Source of the DNA: Ascaris suum
Lineage: Eukaryota > Nematoda > Chromadorea > Rhabditida > Ascarididae
Reading direction: 5' to 3'
DNA length: 64,000 nt
NCBI GenBank assembly: GCA_013433145.1
Contig: CM024181.1
Span: 6,448,001 to 6,512,000, forward strand
This document shows, in pieces, positions 32,164-44,307 of the stretch (position 1 is its first letter; each line of letters starts with the position of its first letter). Both the position numbers and the translations under genes were made by a program. A model generated the notes under the pieces. That model saw nothing but the letters and a program-made list of their open reading frames with translations, had not been told where the DNA came from and made no database searches.

Positions 32164-32299
32164 TTTCAACTGTAAATTAAGTTCAGTCTGTAATTTTAGT
32201 CAGTACGTTGAAAGAGTTTTGAAAAAATGCCAGGTTAATTCGTTAGAGGAGGCTATCTTGTCGACACTCGACTACGATTACAAAAACACGCAGTATCCG

Positions 32300-32384
32300 T
32301 CTACTTCCTCGTCCCCTTTCCATTCCCATTCCCCTCTTTCCCTTCTCCTTCTCATCTCCATCCCCTTCTCCCCCCCCCCCCCCC
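32300..32384 (+). repeat. pyrimidine island ending in poly-C (15)
   Basis: C/T-rich with CCCATTCCCC-type blocks, ending in fifteen consecutive C at 32370-32384. The flanking ORFs on both strands are composition artefacts. Confidence 0.85.
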
Positions 32385-32579
32385 TCATCCCGGAATGCAA
32401 TTTGCAATAGCTTTTGCTTGCCGTCATACAACACCATAGCCTTATCAATACTAAGTAAATTATAAAACACGTAAAACTTTGAATGACTCAGTTTAATGGC
32501 GAAATTTCGAGAAAATAATGAAATATTTAATGTCTAAGAAAATGATATTGTTTAATTTCTGCAGTTTCTTTGATGAAAT

Positions 32580-33000
32580 TTATTGATATTTAGCGCACAA
32601 TACATCCCACTTTTCATAATGATCTTTGCTTATTAATACCAATACCTCTCGGGTAATTGTGCAAATTCCCTTCCAAAATTGATCAAAAATTGGGTAAATA
32701 TTACCATAAACGGCATAACTATTAAAAACGAAAGGAACTGAACCTACTAGTTTGGGTCGGGAAGTCCATTGAAGCACCGAACAACAAAAATCTGGAGTTA
32801 ACTCTTTAAGCGATCTCTGGAGAAAATTGAAATATTTGAATTGATAAGTAAAAGGTAGGCAGATGAATAGAAGATGATATGAATTTTGCAAAATTGAGAG
32901 GGGGGGGGGGGCGAGGAGGGGTACTCACCAAACAACCATCAACGTGATTGTCATCGATGATTCTATCCACAATACTCGCCACATCATTAATGGAATCATT
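32580..33000 (-). CDS. possible two-exon gene end, product unknown
   Basis: Minus-strand model. The upstream exon is 33000 down to 32929 (72 bases, NDSINDVASIVDRIIDDNHV then DGCL), with donor TTTG|GTGAGT. The downstream exon is 32816 down to 32580 (237 bases), with acceptor TTCAATTTTCTCCAG and ending in TAA. The second exon reads RSLKELTPDFCCSVLQW, then FVFNSYAVYGNIYPIFDQF and HYEKWDVLCAKYQ at the C-terminus. Composition is protein-like, the phases agree (0 to 0) and both inner splice sites are good. The 5' acceptor (CCCGAATAG) is weaker, and the first exon is also open in another frame (MIPLMMWRVLW), so the model could be wrong at that end. I recognise no family. Confidence 0.35.
32900..32911 (+). 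repeat. poly-G tract, 12 bases
   Basis: Twelve G, followed by GAGGAGGGG-like sequence. In the minus-strand gene model it lies in the short intron between the two exons. Confidence 0.9.
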
Positions 33001-33096
33001 CTATTCGGGAATGCGTGAATCGCATCTGAAGTGGAATGATTCCTCAGTTGCTATCGGTGATTATGAAAATAGAGCTAATAAATTTGAAGTAACACC

Positions 33097-33138
33097 TGAA
33101 TACTTGAATACTTCAATACTTGAATACTTGAATACTTG
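33097..33138 (+). repeat. 8-base tandem repeat TGAATACT
   Basis: Five tandem copies of TGAATACT, one with a single change (TCAATACT). Confidence 0.9.
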
Positions 33139-33316
33139 TACATACACTACCTGTAATACTCGAATTGAATTTGAATTATTGATTTTAAAAAGTGTGTTAC
33201 ACAAGAATAACTTGTATATATATAGAAAAATTTCACATAAAAATATTTACATAAATTGAGAAAATTGATTTTATTATAGACGAATTCAATAGAAGATGAT
33301 GGAATATAGCTGTAAG

Positions 33317-33378
33317 AGGTGTCTTTTTCGGAATTAATTACCGCCACGAGGATTTGCAGCCGAATTTCTCCCAATACG
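33317..33378 (+). CDS. possible small exon, product unknown
   Basis: A plus frame reads GVFFGINYRHEDLQPNFSQY and ends at a strong donor, TACG|GTATGT. The acceptor side (GCTGTAAG or GAATATAG) is mediocre. No partner exon was found with certainty, and the minus strand across it is open as well. It is listed because the donor and peptide composition are good. Confidence 0.22.
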
Positions 33379-33522
33379 GTATGTGTGCAATTTCTATTGG
33401 AAATTATACAATTTCAACATGAAACATTGATGTGTTTTTTTATTTATTTTATATTTTTATTGATATTAGTGAAAAGTGGCATATTTTTTCGAACATTAGC
33501 AATTTTTTCAACAAGATTTTAA

Positions 33523-34448
33523 TTAAGTAACTTTGTAATCCTAAGACTCTATGAAGTGACAACCGTGTGGCAATGGAGAGGTGATTTTTTTTTTGCCGTG
33601 TTAAACCTTAGTGTTGTATGAAGTATGCAAATGTCATGGTCAAGTATTGTAGTACTGAGGCTAAAGGGTTAAGTTCAAGAGCCATCTCATGAGGTGTCTC
33701 CATGTGTTGCTGACGAAATCACATACATCGCCCCTCCTTTCTCTACACCTTCCCGTTCTATGCCTCCATGCGATCCATTCTAAGTCTTTTGTATAATCCC
33801 TGAAAGCCCCGAATGTCGGTGAATTGTGTTGATGTTCTGATAAGTGCGATAAATCTTGTAGATGATCTTCTTCTTTCTCCTAAACCTTCTTGTTTTTCAC
33901 AAACCACCCTTATGCAATTGGCGTCGACCAAATAAAGCTAAGATTTCGATGACTTGATGCAACGCTTTAGATCCCTTTCATCTGCATTTCGAACCTAAGC
34001 GATGCTAATGACTGTAGAAATTTATTGTCGCCTATTTCAAATATTATTTAAATACTTCAGAAAAAAATATTAATTGATAATCTTTTATATGAGAAAAATT
34101 CCAATGGAAAAACACCTATATTATGATGGATTTTCACATACCTTTGTCTGTAAAAAAAAAACATCTGCAAACTTATTGATTTCGATTAAGAGAAATCGTA
34201 ATTGTCCACATTCTTTTAAAGTAAAGAAATTTGATTTGAAGAATTGTTCAAAATGAACATTGATGTTTGTTTTTTTTTTTCAATTATGAAAAATCCCTAA
34301 GAGAATTTTTGAGACGATATCTTGCTTTAAAAAAAAAAGGAACGATTTTAAATCATTTTGCAAGTCTAGTGAACTTAGAAATTTTCATCGGTAATCCCAT
34401 CTTGATCAAGTATATTTTGGTGTATTTTCAATTTGTTGTGTATTCCTG
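33523..34448. other. non-coding stretch
   Basis: Nothing convincing. Two 60-codon frames (34074-34256 and 34267-34449) are AT-rich and interrupted by homopolymers; a pyrimidine island lies near 33728-33775. Confidence 0.5.
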
Positions 34449-34712
34449 ATGATAGTGACTCTTCGCACTATTTACTCAGAGCTGTTCCAACCCCTTCCCT
34501 CCCCACCCTCATCCTCCTCCCCCATTCTCTCCCCCCCCCCTTCCCCCACTTCCCTTCCTCGGAATCGCTATTGTCCAGACAACATTGGAGTGTTCTACGA
34601 GAGGTTTCATTCGACAGCAGCGAATGATGTAGAGACTGCTAAATTTGCGATGAAAGCAATGCATTTTGCCAATATCACCTTATCGTCACAAAGGGATGCG
34701 GCCTTTCTTTAA
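34449..34712 (+). other. open frame upstream of the SRA1-like gene, 87 residues
   Basis: The first half is a Ser/Pro run produced by a C/T island containing ten consecutive C (34531-34540). The second half is protein-like: NRYCPDNIGVFYERFHSTAA and MKAMHFANITLSSQRDAAFL, then TAA. A TACTCAG acceptor lies near its start. It might be a terminal exon of an upstream gene, but there is no partner, and the start codon is not a canonical ATG. Confidence 0.2.
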
Positions 34713-35404
34713 GGTTAGAGGGGATGTGATTATATCATTTTGTGGAGTGTATACGCCTGAATAATTCAATCAACAATACTCTCGTTTAATAACACATGGC
34801 GTCGTTACTCGAAAAAGTTTCTGTTTTTTCGTAGCTCGAAAAAATCGATTTTCTTATTGCGTTGCATTCCGCTTTTGAAGCTAATTATCCTTTGCCCACC
34901 GCCGTACACTTGGCACCGTACTTGAGCATCACCTTTCTCTCTTCTCATCCCCTCATTGTTTGGTATTACCATGTCTAAAAGCACCGTTCAGTGATACGCT
35001 ACAATTGCGTCTTTCAACATTAATGAGTAGTTGTCGTATGTTTCCAGATATCTATGCTGGACCCTACACTTACATTTGTACTTTGACTAACAACCAAGTT
35101 TTGCATTTTTATAATTCTTGGAATAGCGTTCTTAAATTCGTTGCGTTCAATAAACAACCGTTATAAACTAACGTAGGTTATTATGAAGGCTTCTTGTTAG
35201 GAGTATCTCTACTACTGTAATATAGAGGTGGTTTTCTTGATTGCAGGCATATATAATTTTCCTTTCCTTCTCAGAAAGCAGATTTGCTTACGAACATATG
35301 ATCTTCACTATTATGCTTAAACATTCCAGCAGAGTTCGGTCTCAAAGAGCGGATGCAGTTGGCGGTTTGAGAGCGTTGTTGAATTTCGTTGACGCTTTGA
35401 ATCG

Positions 35405-38400
35405 ATGTCTTCTTATTCGTCTCCATTGCCGCCTTATGTCACACCCGGTTGGAACGATCCTCCAGCTAATATAAGTACTGAACGAAAGAATTCAACTCTA
35501 ATCACGCATAGGCATCGAAGACCGGTCGATCCTTCCATTCAGGTCTTTTCATTGCTCAACTTCCTCCGCTGCATTTGTATACTTTTTATGCGTTTCGGAA
35601 ATTTGGCTTCGATGTAGCATTGCGAATGATGACCATTGTTTGGCAAAGAGCAAAAGCCATGTTTCTAAGGTCGATACCAGGTAGAATGAGAACTTGAATT
35701 CTTGAAAACGTGCATAGCGCTGTTTATGATGCGCCTTTTCCGCTAGTTTGTAGGCGTTACGGGGGAGGATGGGAGCAATTTTTAAGTCATCGGAGCAACC
35801 AAGAGCCTAGGGGCGCGTTGTCCTATTATTATTTTTTGCTAAAGTACGACCATTGCATTCTGCACATATCGCAACTCACCTGCGAAGGTGTAAGGTCGTA
35901 GTTTCTGCTTTCATCTTCGATATAATGCTGCTGTCGGATGTTTGGAATTCATTAAATCCCTCTGTCCCATACATTCTGGCGTCTTATCCTATCCCACATA
36001 AAAAATATTCGTTACAGCAGTATTGGGAAACATCGCTGACTTTTTTCAGGGAAGTGTCTTCAAGGCAGTCGAACCGTCACTGCAACATACGAACTCTCAG
36101 GTTTGCTATCCGTTAAAAATAAAGCAAAAGATTTTGCGGATTTTCCTCGTGCAAATGCGCTTTTCCATTTTTTTTTTTGTCTGTTGTATCCAGAAGTAAT
36201 TCCGTATTGACGACCGAGTTGTGTTTACGTTGTTCATTGATGGCACCAATTATTGCCAGGTTTCAACACAAGTATCACACCAATTTGTGCTGTATAAGGC
36301 TTTTTTTTAAGATAAGCGCTCGTCGTGCTTTTTAGATAAGACGTGCGAAATGCAATAGTTTGCGCTTCTCAACATCGGGAATAGGAATGCTTGATTGATT
36401 TCTACAACGTTATAGAAACGAAACTTCTCGAATGAGTGGGAAGTAGCAATTGGTAGATGAATAATGCAACTGTTGTTATTTGTTACTTCAAAACGTTTCA
36501 AGTACTAATTTGTTGAACTCATTGTGCTATTAAAAAGTTTATGTGAAATATAATCAACAACCTATATGAAAAAATATCAATAATCGATTGTTGCTAACAA
36601 GATTGTTTGTTCATTGTAAAATGCAACAAAGCTGAAGCGACTGTGCAAAAAACTCAAGCGAACTTTGCATGTTTATTTGTGAGAATATTGGTGTTGGTTT
36701 AATTTGCAACGGATATGTGCAAGGCAGTTATTTTTCTCGAGTTTTTTTTTCTTTTCTTTTTTGCAAAGATTATTGCACAGTTCATATGAGTGTTGCAATT
36801 TCGAAAAAATCGTTTGACATCTAACAATCTTCATAACGAATAAAAATGTCCAAAATAAAATATTTCTATTTTTTGAACTTGTAGGTTTTTATGTGAAGTA
36901 GTTACTACATGATCTTTAATGTATGCAACTTTTTAAGCCGTTGAATGCAAATAGCTTTGCGCCGAACTCTCCTCTCATGGATACAAACAGATATCATTCA
37001 CCAATGGATTCGAATATCCCTTCAAAAGGTGATCTCAATACTGCATCGCCGACCGTCGAGCGTCATATTAACTCGCAGCATCGTGCCGTTTTGATGCATT
37101 CACTATACACAATCGTATGTGTCATTTTCATTGCTAGTTTTGTTGATATCCATCCGTTTGTTGGTATTTTATTTTCGCCATGCAAAAAAACGCAATGCTA
37201 TATAAGCAGCTAATGGTGGGGGGGGGGGGGGGGGGAGTTAAGGTTGTGGGACAAATCTACTATTGCTTTAGAGGGCAAATTTTTATTACGTTTTTTATCG
37301 TGGGAGTGCGAATTAACTACTTTTATTTTTATCACGCAATGATTGTAAAATGCTGTCGCACGGTGGTGCTCTAGACTTTTCCTGGTAACCAATAATGATG
37401 AAGTGATTAGTGAAGCGGGTTAATTACGTGTTTTCTATGCTGCATCTGTAGAAATCATCTCATAATTGGCTATTTGAATGCTGATTTTTTAGGTCTTCAG
37501 TGTTTGTTTTTGTCCCTTTTAAAAAACAGGAGTGTTCACGGGATGGAGTTACCTGCAGAACTTCCTCGAGATGGAGCATAGGAAAATAGGGCATTTTCCA
37601 CAAGTGGTCCGCGCATATATTAGAAAGTGAAGAGACGAAATGAGAATCATTGATGGGAAAGCGGCATTTACATTTTTCGTGGTTTTGAGCATTGAAAATT
37701 CGAAGATGATGGTGAATTCTAGTTTAGTATGTTTGCATTTCAGCAGCTAGTCAAGAGTCCTATGATTTTGCACGTATTAATCCTTCGGTGATTCGTGAGA
37801 ATGTACCTTCTGTTGGCCCACGATGTGGCATTCCATTCCAGCAGAATTTTACCAGCGAATATTGCACTGTACCAGTAAGATTTATTTTTCATATTTTTGT
37901 ATCATTGTTTAATTTATGATTGCTGTCATTTCAATGGATCGAGGCGCTATCTTCAGTTTTTCTATGTTTGGATCATTCCGATGAGTTGAATTTTTTCGCG
38001 TTCTTTAGGCATCAATGAGATGGAGGTATTAAACCTAGACTGATCTGAAAGCGCATAGCTGTAAAAGGATACAGCATTATTTAAGATGTTATGGAATATA
38101 TTAATGTGCTGGTACGAGGTAAACGCTTCCCGTTGTTACCAAAAATTAGAAGAAAAAGGACAGCGCAACAGTGGAGTTAGTGCGAAATATGCTTCTTCAT
38201 TCGCGCTTACTCGGACGTTTCATAAATTTCCAAGCAGTTAAATTTTTATAGCTCTTTAATCAGCCTTCTGCATTTCGCTAAATGGAATGAATATCGGGGG
38301 AAATTTCGCCTAGGACGTAGGTTCTAGTCATCAGGTGTCACCGCTTTGGGTTTCCTGAGTGATAGTTTCGAAATGGACAGGCACGCGCGAATGTATGAGC

Positions 38401-40713
38401 TTAAATTCCGTTTTTGCAATAAAACGCGAAAAAAGGCAATGCTTATTTTTTCAAAAATATGCCGAGAATGATTTGTGCTTGCAGGTTTCGCATTCGACCA
38501 CTGTCTCAGCGGCGAGCTTTCCTCCTCCGATTATTGGACCGCCAATTGAATCGATTCCTAGTGCTCTCATTTATACGCCTCCAAATGTAAGCTGATCCAC
38601 CGTGCTTAATCTTCGTTTAGAAGTTTTATGGATATGGATATATGTTTTCCTTTTTTTCATATGGGCACTAAAGTAAATATAAAATCAATGAAGTAAAATT
38701 AACATGACCGGAGGTCCGTGGCAAAAAATTACTATGGAATGGGAGACCGTAGATCGTTTTCTTTGCTAGTACATTTGAAATTTGTATGCAGCTCAAGGCA
38801 TCGTTTGCACAGCCGCGTTAATTCTCTTCTTCTCCCCTAGTTTAGTGCTTTAATGACCATTTCTTTAAAAAAAACTCATCCGTGTTGCATTTTTTCATTC
38901 GTAGCTGTAAAAATGTTCATTATGAAAGCTAATTGGTTCGGTTTATTGGTTGCTGATATAGTTTATTTGGTTTCAGGCTGTCGGAGAAATCAATCAAAGG
39001 CCAGCAACTTCGCCTGATCCGGCCAGCTATGTGGCCCCAGTGAAAGCTGCTGGGGATGTGTCTTTAAGTGGATTGCAGCTAGTCCAGTTTCTTACTAAAG
39101 CTACTCTAAGGCTGCCTCCGGTTAGTCTTGTATATCCGTATCAACAAACAGTAGGTGGAAAGCGGCTGAAAATTCTTATGATTTTTTGTCACACGTGATG
39201 TAGAGTTAATACATTCCGGTGAGCGTGATTTTCTCATTCTCGAATTTTGCTCGTATTCAAAGAAAAAGTTGGCGACTTTTTTTGTCGGAAAATTTTTCGC
39301 GTTAAAATTGATCGTATACTGCAGCTGGTCACTTAGGGGACTATCCGACAGGTCATCGTATTTGAGAGGTTAATAAATTTAATATGGAATAATTGGTACC
39401 AGAACAGATCTCTTGGCGAAACTTCCCTCTGGAAATAGGAATCAACTTTTAAAAGGTACAGTTTCTTGGGGATGGAATGTTCTCGTTGGAAATTAAAACA
39501 GATTAGAGCGCTGCTACGTAAATTCCATCAAATAATTCCAATTACTTTTGAAGAAATAAGCCTAGCAGAAATAATATTTCATACCGTGAACAATAGAGGT
39601 GGGATATTCATAAATTCCAAAGATTGTCAGCTTTGTGCATGGCGCTTATTAAAAATATATTTTGACTGGCGTTATTGCTTATGCTGTCGAGGTGGGGATG
39701 AATTTATCGCATTGCTTGCCGTTTTCTGTTCCTGAAGGTGGGAGGTGGTGCTTTATGGATGATGGCAGTGAAATCCAGGATTATTTATGAGAGGAATCCA
39801 GGATTATCGGTATTTCATTGGTATGTTATTATAATAAATTAGCCTTTTAGGGTGTAACCAGAGATGGTATTCAGTTGCGAATCGGACATTTCAATGATCT
39901 TGTCTCTGCGAACGCCATCTCTGAAGGGTTGATCAAGAAACTGAATTTTGTCGTCGATGGTAAGTGAATGCGCTTTTTGATGTTTTGCAAATTGATGTTT
40001 TTTGCCGATATTAGACTGCTGTTAGCTTGATGAAATAGAATAAATTTCGCCGTATCTTCCTATCAGTTTATGTATGATAGTACGAATATGGGAATGGAGA
40101 ATAAACCCCACGGGCAGCAGAGGAAAGGGATGAGTAGAGAGGCATTCAGTGCAAGCGTGCTAGTGGGGAGCACTTTTAAATTGAATGTATAGGGCTCCCC
40201 ATTGCAGGAAAGTCTGCTGATGAATTTTTGTTAATTTTTCTTGACTCCCCAGTGAGCAGCTGTATTGTAGATTGAAGGAATCTCGCGGACTGTTGTTTTT
40301 GCAAATTTGCTGAAAAGAACCTGAAATTAAACTGGGGATGGTACACTGCAAAGGTCGATTGAAGTCTGGAAGGATCTTAGCATATACCATGTCTAACAAG
40401 TCTGGCGTCCATTATTTCTTAAGGATTCTATAAAATTCGAGCAATCATATGGATTCAATTTCTGCTTTTTTATTTGATAGGTAGTGAACGGATAGTAGTA
40501 TTAGCTGCATATTATACCTCGGCTCTTAAATAAGGAAGTGATTTTTCAGCATTGGATCGAGGTCTATACGACGAGGCGTTGCAATTTTTCGAGCAGATGC
40601 AAAGCGCCTTCATAGAAGAAACAAAAACAAGTTGGGCACAAGGGCTAAGATTGTTGATTTGTGAGTTGAAAAGACCAGCCCGAAGCGGTAGTGCAGGCCC
40701 ATTACGTCACTGA
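35405..40713 (+). CDS. SRA1: SRA1-family protein (steroid receptor RNA activator protein), 8 exons
   Basis: Homologue of SRA1/SRAP, a small nuclear-cytoplasmic protein linked in vertebrates to transcription co-regulation. Its C-terminal helical domain is also found at the end of Sec31. Exons: 35405-35542, 36050-36100, 36938-37028, 37744-37874, 38485-38586, 38977-39120, 39851-39959 and 40550-40713. Together they are 930 bases, 309 residues plus TGA, with all phases matching. The diagnostic N-terminal GWNDPP is at residues 15-20, followed by the basic HRHRRPVDP. A proline-rich linker covers about 60-190 (FPPPIIGPPIESIP). The helical SRA1 domain covers about 195-300, including GLQLVQFLTKATLRLPP, LIKKLNFVVDALDRG, YDEALQFFEQMQSAF and WAQGLRLLICELKRP. 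Human SRA1 is shorter (236). The ATG follows an in-frame TGA; a TTCTCAG trans-splice-type acceptor lies about 130 bases upstream. Exon 2 (17 codons, TTTTTTCAG acceptor) and exon 3 (acceptor TTTTTAAG) are the least certain. Confidence 0.85.
37218..37235 (+). repeat. poly-G tract, 18 bases, in an SRA1 intron
   Basis: Eighteen consecutive G about 190 bases past the third exon of the SRA1-like gene. Confidence 0.95.
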
Positions 40714-43426
40714 GCTTTTTTCAGTCAACTTTTTATGCTCAGAATTGTCGTTTAGTGCTGTTGCAGAAATTTATTACCTTATTTATTTAATGGTTCTCCG
40801 AACGGAAACACCTACGAGGGAACTCTGTTTGTATGAACTTGAGGAAGGGAATTTCCTTAGCGCTTCGACCTGGAGCGTTACCATTTTGCGATTAAGTTTC
40901 AATCATGTTTGAGCATAGAATTAAATTTTGTCCGAGTATGAGCGTATCCAGATATGTTTTTCTAAACACCTCTGAATTTGCATATTCCGTGAATGTGTGT
41001 CGCTCTTACTCTGAGTCGGAGGCGCTCTCACTTTTAGTATTTTATGGCTCTCTTAGTATATAAAGGAGCCATAAAACACTACAAGTTTTGTGGCTTTTAG
41101 CTGGTTGATGTGCCATCCTCGGATGAAAATATTGTCTAGACTTGATCAAATATAGTCTGAAATATCGTTATGTGATGACGCATTGCATTGCTGTCCCTAT
41201 TCGTCCCCCTCCCCCTCCCCCTTCGTCTCGACACTGCTTTACACCCGTTGATTTTGACCGTCGCTGCAGTGTTTATTTTGCTCATTGAATTTTTTCGTTT
41301 GGTTGTGATGCGAAGCGTATACAGGAATCGTTCTTTGAATGCGTATGCAACGCTAACTGAGGATATCGAATTTATACCGGAAATTTTGGAATATTGCCCA
41401 GAAAAAAATGCGCCTGCTATTTTCATTTTTGCTAGTACTATTTTATTTATTGACGATACTATTGCAATTCAAATTGTCGCTTTAAAAAATTACTTGCAAA
41501 ATTTATCGTCATTAGATTATCATATTTGGCATATTTTTACTCTTCTTTTTTATTTCCTGTTTTGCTTCATATTTTCGGAAATTCTTCGATTTGTTTTTCC
41601 GGTGCGATCATGTACCCACTAAATTTACGCTCATTTATAAGATTTTCTATCCAAATACACGAAATGCAGAAAATCTTTGCAAAAAAAATGTGGATTTCAA
41701 ATTTTCCAAATGGTTCTTGTTTATGCTTTTTGATGAAGAAATAATATAGGTAAATATTGCTAAGGTAAAAGCTTCAAAAAAATTTTTAAGGAGATTTCAT
41801 TAATATGTTAAAATATCTTTCAAGATTCTTTACATTTAATTTTATCTGAATTTGTCGTTTTTATTTTCGTATTATTTTTTTGTACGTCGAATTTCTTCAA
41901 AAAATCGTTTTTTTTTTTCATTTCAGTTCATTTTGAAATATGTTTTGATGCACTTTCCAGAGAATTGTTTGATGATTGCGATATTTTCTTCACTTCATTG
42001 CGATATTTTCATTTAATTACACAAATGTTTTTCTCAACATATCATGATGGTGCGAAGATCCATAGTCGTCGCCGCATCATCCCCATACTCTCCCTTCCAC
42101 ATCCTTCTCCATCCATCGCAGCTCTCCCTTTCTCATTATCGTACAGTTCATTATCGATATTGTTCATGTTATGCGTAGTCATATAGATCTCTTAAAGAAG
42201 GATTTGAAATTATGTGGTGAGATTTCCAATGTTTTCTCGTGTCCTGTTTGTTAAGGAGGCACAAAAAGAAATGAGAGTGGTGATTGAGGAGACGAGGAGA
42301 CCTTAAAGGAGAGAGATCCATTGAGTTGAGGAGTTTTCGAGAGTAGCACTGAGGACGTTAGCGATCCACTCATGAAACATTTGGGGAATGCTCTTAAATC
42401 AAAGAGCATGTCGTTTGCAAATTAATGTATTTTTAATATAATGCAATTAGCATCATGAAAAGGCGCATTTTTTTGATTTTTTAATTTTTTGTCCATTGCT
42501 TATAGAATTTTTGGCATCTATCCTTCCTAATTTTGCCAATAATACCGGTGGGAACACCTCTCACCTGTTTGCCCTCTGCACCTCTTTCTTTTCCACTTCC
42601 ATCCAATTTATTTCAATACCCCTAAAGCAGTATTACTTGTTTTTTTTGTTTGGAGGAATTTTTCTGAGTTCTTTATCACCCATGTTTGTGCCTCGCTCTA
42701 TCCTTATTCGGTTGTTTCACCTCTAAATTTGGTGGTGTCGGTTAAAGTTTTTCTATGGCTCCATCTTATTGTCGTATGTTGTGTTGCTGTGATACCCACC
42801 CGCTATATTGGATTTTAAAATATGGGATTTTCTTGTAGGAGTGATTCTTTGGCATATATTTATTGGTGTCTCTATTGCCGCACATTACAGTTTAAATAAA
42901 TATTTTACAAGTGGTGTTAATTCAGAGGAATATTTTTGAAGGTGGTTTTAGTTCCACTGATTATAACCGGGATCTGGCTCTTAATTATTGTGTCACCTGG
43001 AAGAGGTATGGAGCTGAATGGCAAAATGCTTGGACGCTGCGCATTGTACACTTGGCTCAAGTCCACCCTTTTACTTCCATCTTGCAAAATCGTGTAACAT
43101 AAGTTTGCAGAAATCTCTCATGCAAGAAGAAGCAGTGGGTTTGTATAATGTGAGAAACGATCGGTAAAAGGAACGTTCCCATTGTGGTTGCTGAAGATTG
43201 CAGATTGTCTCAGTTTGAGAGTCGGAGAACAGCTGAATGGAGGATGGAAAAAGTAATGATTAAGTTGAGATGAAATTGCGTGAAAGGTGAGAGGAAGAAA
43301 ACGTTAATTAAAATGGGATAAAAGAGAGTGGTGGGGATTTGAGATCCGAGAATGTGACGTGGAAGTTTGCTCGATTCCTTAAAGGTGTTGCTAAAGAACG
43401 TCACTTATTTACGCGACATATACAAT
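40714..43426. other. region between the SRA1-like gene and the next gene
   Basis: A plus frame at 41188-41622 (144 codons without a canonical ATG) begins near a GTCGCTGCAG acceptor and reads VFILLIEFFRLVVMRSVYRN, then LTEDIEFIPEILEYCPEKN, before becoming AT-rich. It could include one real exon but has no supported partner. Around 43010-43095 a frame reads MELNGKMLGRCALYTWLKST, also without partners. Pyrimidine islands lie near 41203-41225 and 42083-42130. Confidence 0.35.
41036..41080 (+). other. stem-loop downstream of the SRA1-like gene
   Basis: The arms AGTATTTTATGGCTC (41036-41050) and GAGCCATAAAACACT (41066-41080) pair over 15 bases with a single mismatch around a 15-base loop. It lies about 320 bases past the stop codon, so it may fall in the 3' UTR or just beyond. 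It is too short for a typical microRNA precursor. Confidence 0.6.
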
Positions 43427-44307
43427 ATGGGTTGGCATTTGGTATGTTCGGATTCGATGGTACCACGCTATCGCAAAATAACTGAATTAATAAGACAAAG
43501 GTGGGAATATTCTCCATTGCATAAGGTTTATGGAGCATAGATGCGGGTGTGGATGGGCTAAATTCGGCTTGGCTTCAGGTGGTGGTTGTTATCGCTGCCC
43601 GGTCTGCCGAAATCGCGGCTCTCAGATTAATCGAAACATTGAAACTGTTGTTATACGTTGGTTTGCTTAATAGTTAGATAGTGGGAGGATTGTTGTTGTG
43701 CATTGTTTTCTGATTCTTTTTTATTTCGAGGTATAAAAGAATATAGATATAATTTTTGCTTGAATTTACTTATGAGTGTTGTTGACAGATGCGAATAACG
43801 CTGAAGTTGTATGCTAATTTGAATAAAATTTATTGGGATCGTCGTGTTTGGGAGATTGGCTATCGTGGTCCACCATTGTCTCAACGAAAAGCGTACGTTC
43901 ATCTTATTGTCGTTTATTGCTGTATATTTTTATAAAAATTGGCTTTTTTCCAACTATTTCGCAAAAACTCTATATATGCAGTGCTCTTATCGTTCGATAG
44001 ATGAGAAAAGAATGCATATGCAGTTGGACGGTGAAAAAAATGTAAAAATAGTTTGGAGGTCATTGTTGATATTAGTAAAAATCATTACTTCTATTAAAGG
44101 AAATATTGTTGAAATTTAAATGGGAATAAAAAGGAATAAAATAAGTTTCATGTGCGCTCATTATGTTTCGGCTATTTTTGCCAAGTTAGACGTCAATTTA
44201 CACCATTAGCTGCTGCTTCGTTTTTGCGGCCTTTCAACCTAAAACTGTACTCTTTCTTGACTTCCTGTGCGGATAAAGTACGACCTCAGTTACAGAGTAT
44301 GACCTGA
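43312..44307 (+). CDS. competing exon pair overlapping the unknown gene
   Basis: A different frame across 43312-43441 reads WKFARFLKGVAKERHLFTRH then IQYGLAF and ends at a strong donor, TTTG|GTATGT. An acceptor at 44208-44209 (CACCATTAG) continues in the matching phase with AASFLRPFNLKLYSFLTSC then ADKVRPQLQSMT and TGA at 44307. The upstream end is undefined. The exon at 43789-43892 would lie within its intron, so this is either a second transcript or gene, or a chance reading. The function is unknown. Confidence 0.3.

Noticed and set aside
36923..37213. 96-codon plus frame with a hydrophobic C-terminal half
   Set aside because: Its first part is the third exon of the SRA1-like gene; the hydrophobic part is read-through into the intron past the GTGATC donor.
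39466..39735. 89-codon plus frame in an SRA1 intron
   Set aside because: It lies between two in-phase exons, has no splice role and no recognised domain.
42911..43102. 63-codon plus frame ending FTSILQNRVT
   Set aside because: It cannot be linked in phase to the neighbouring exons and has no recognisable domain.
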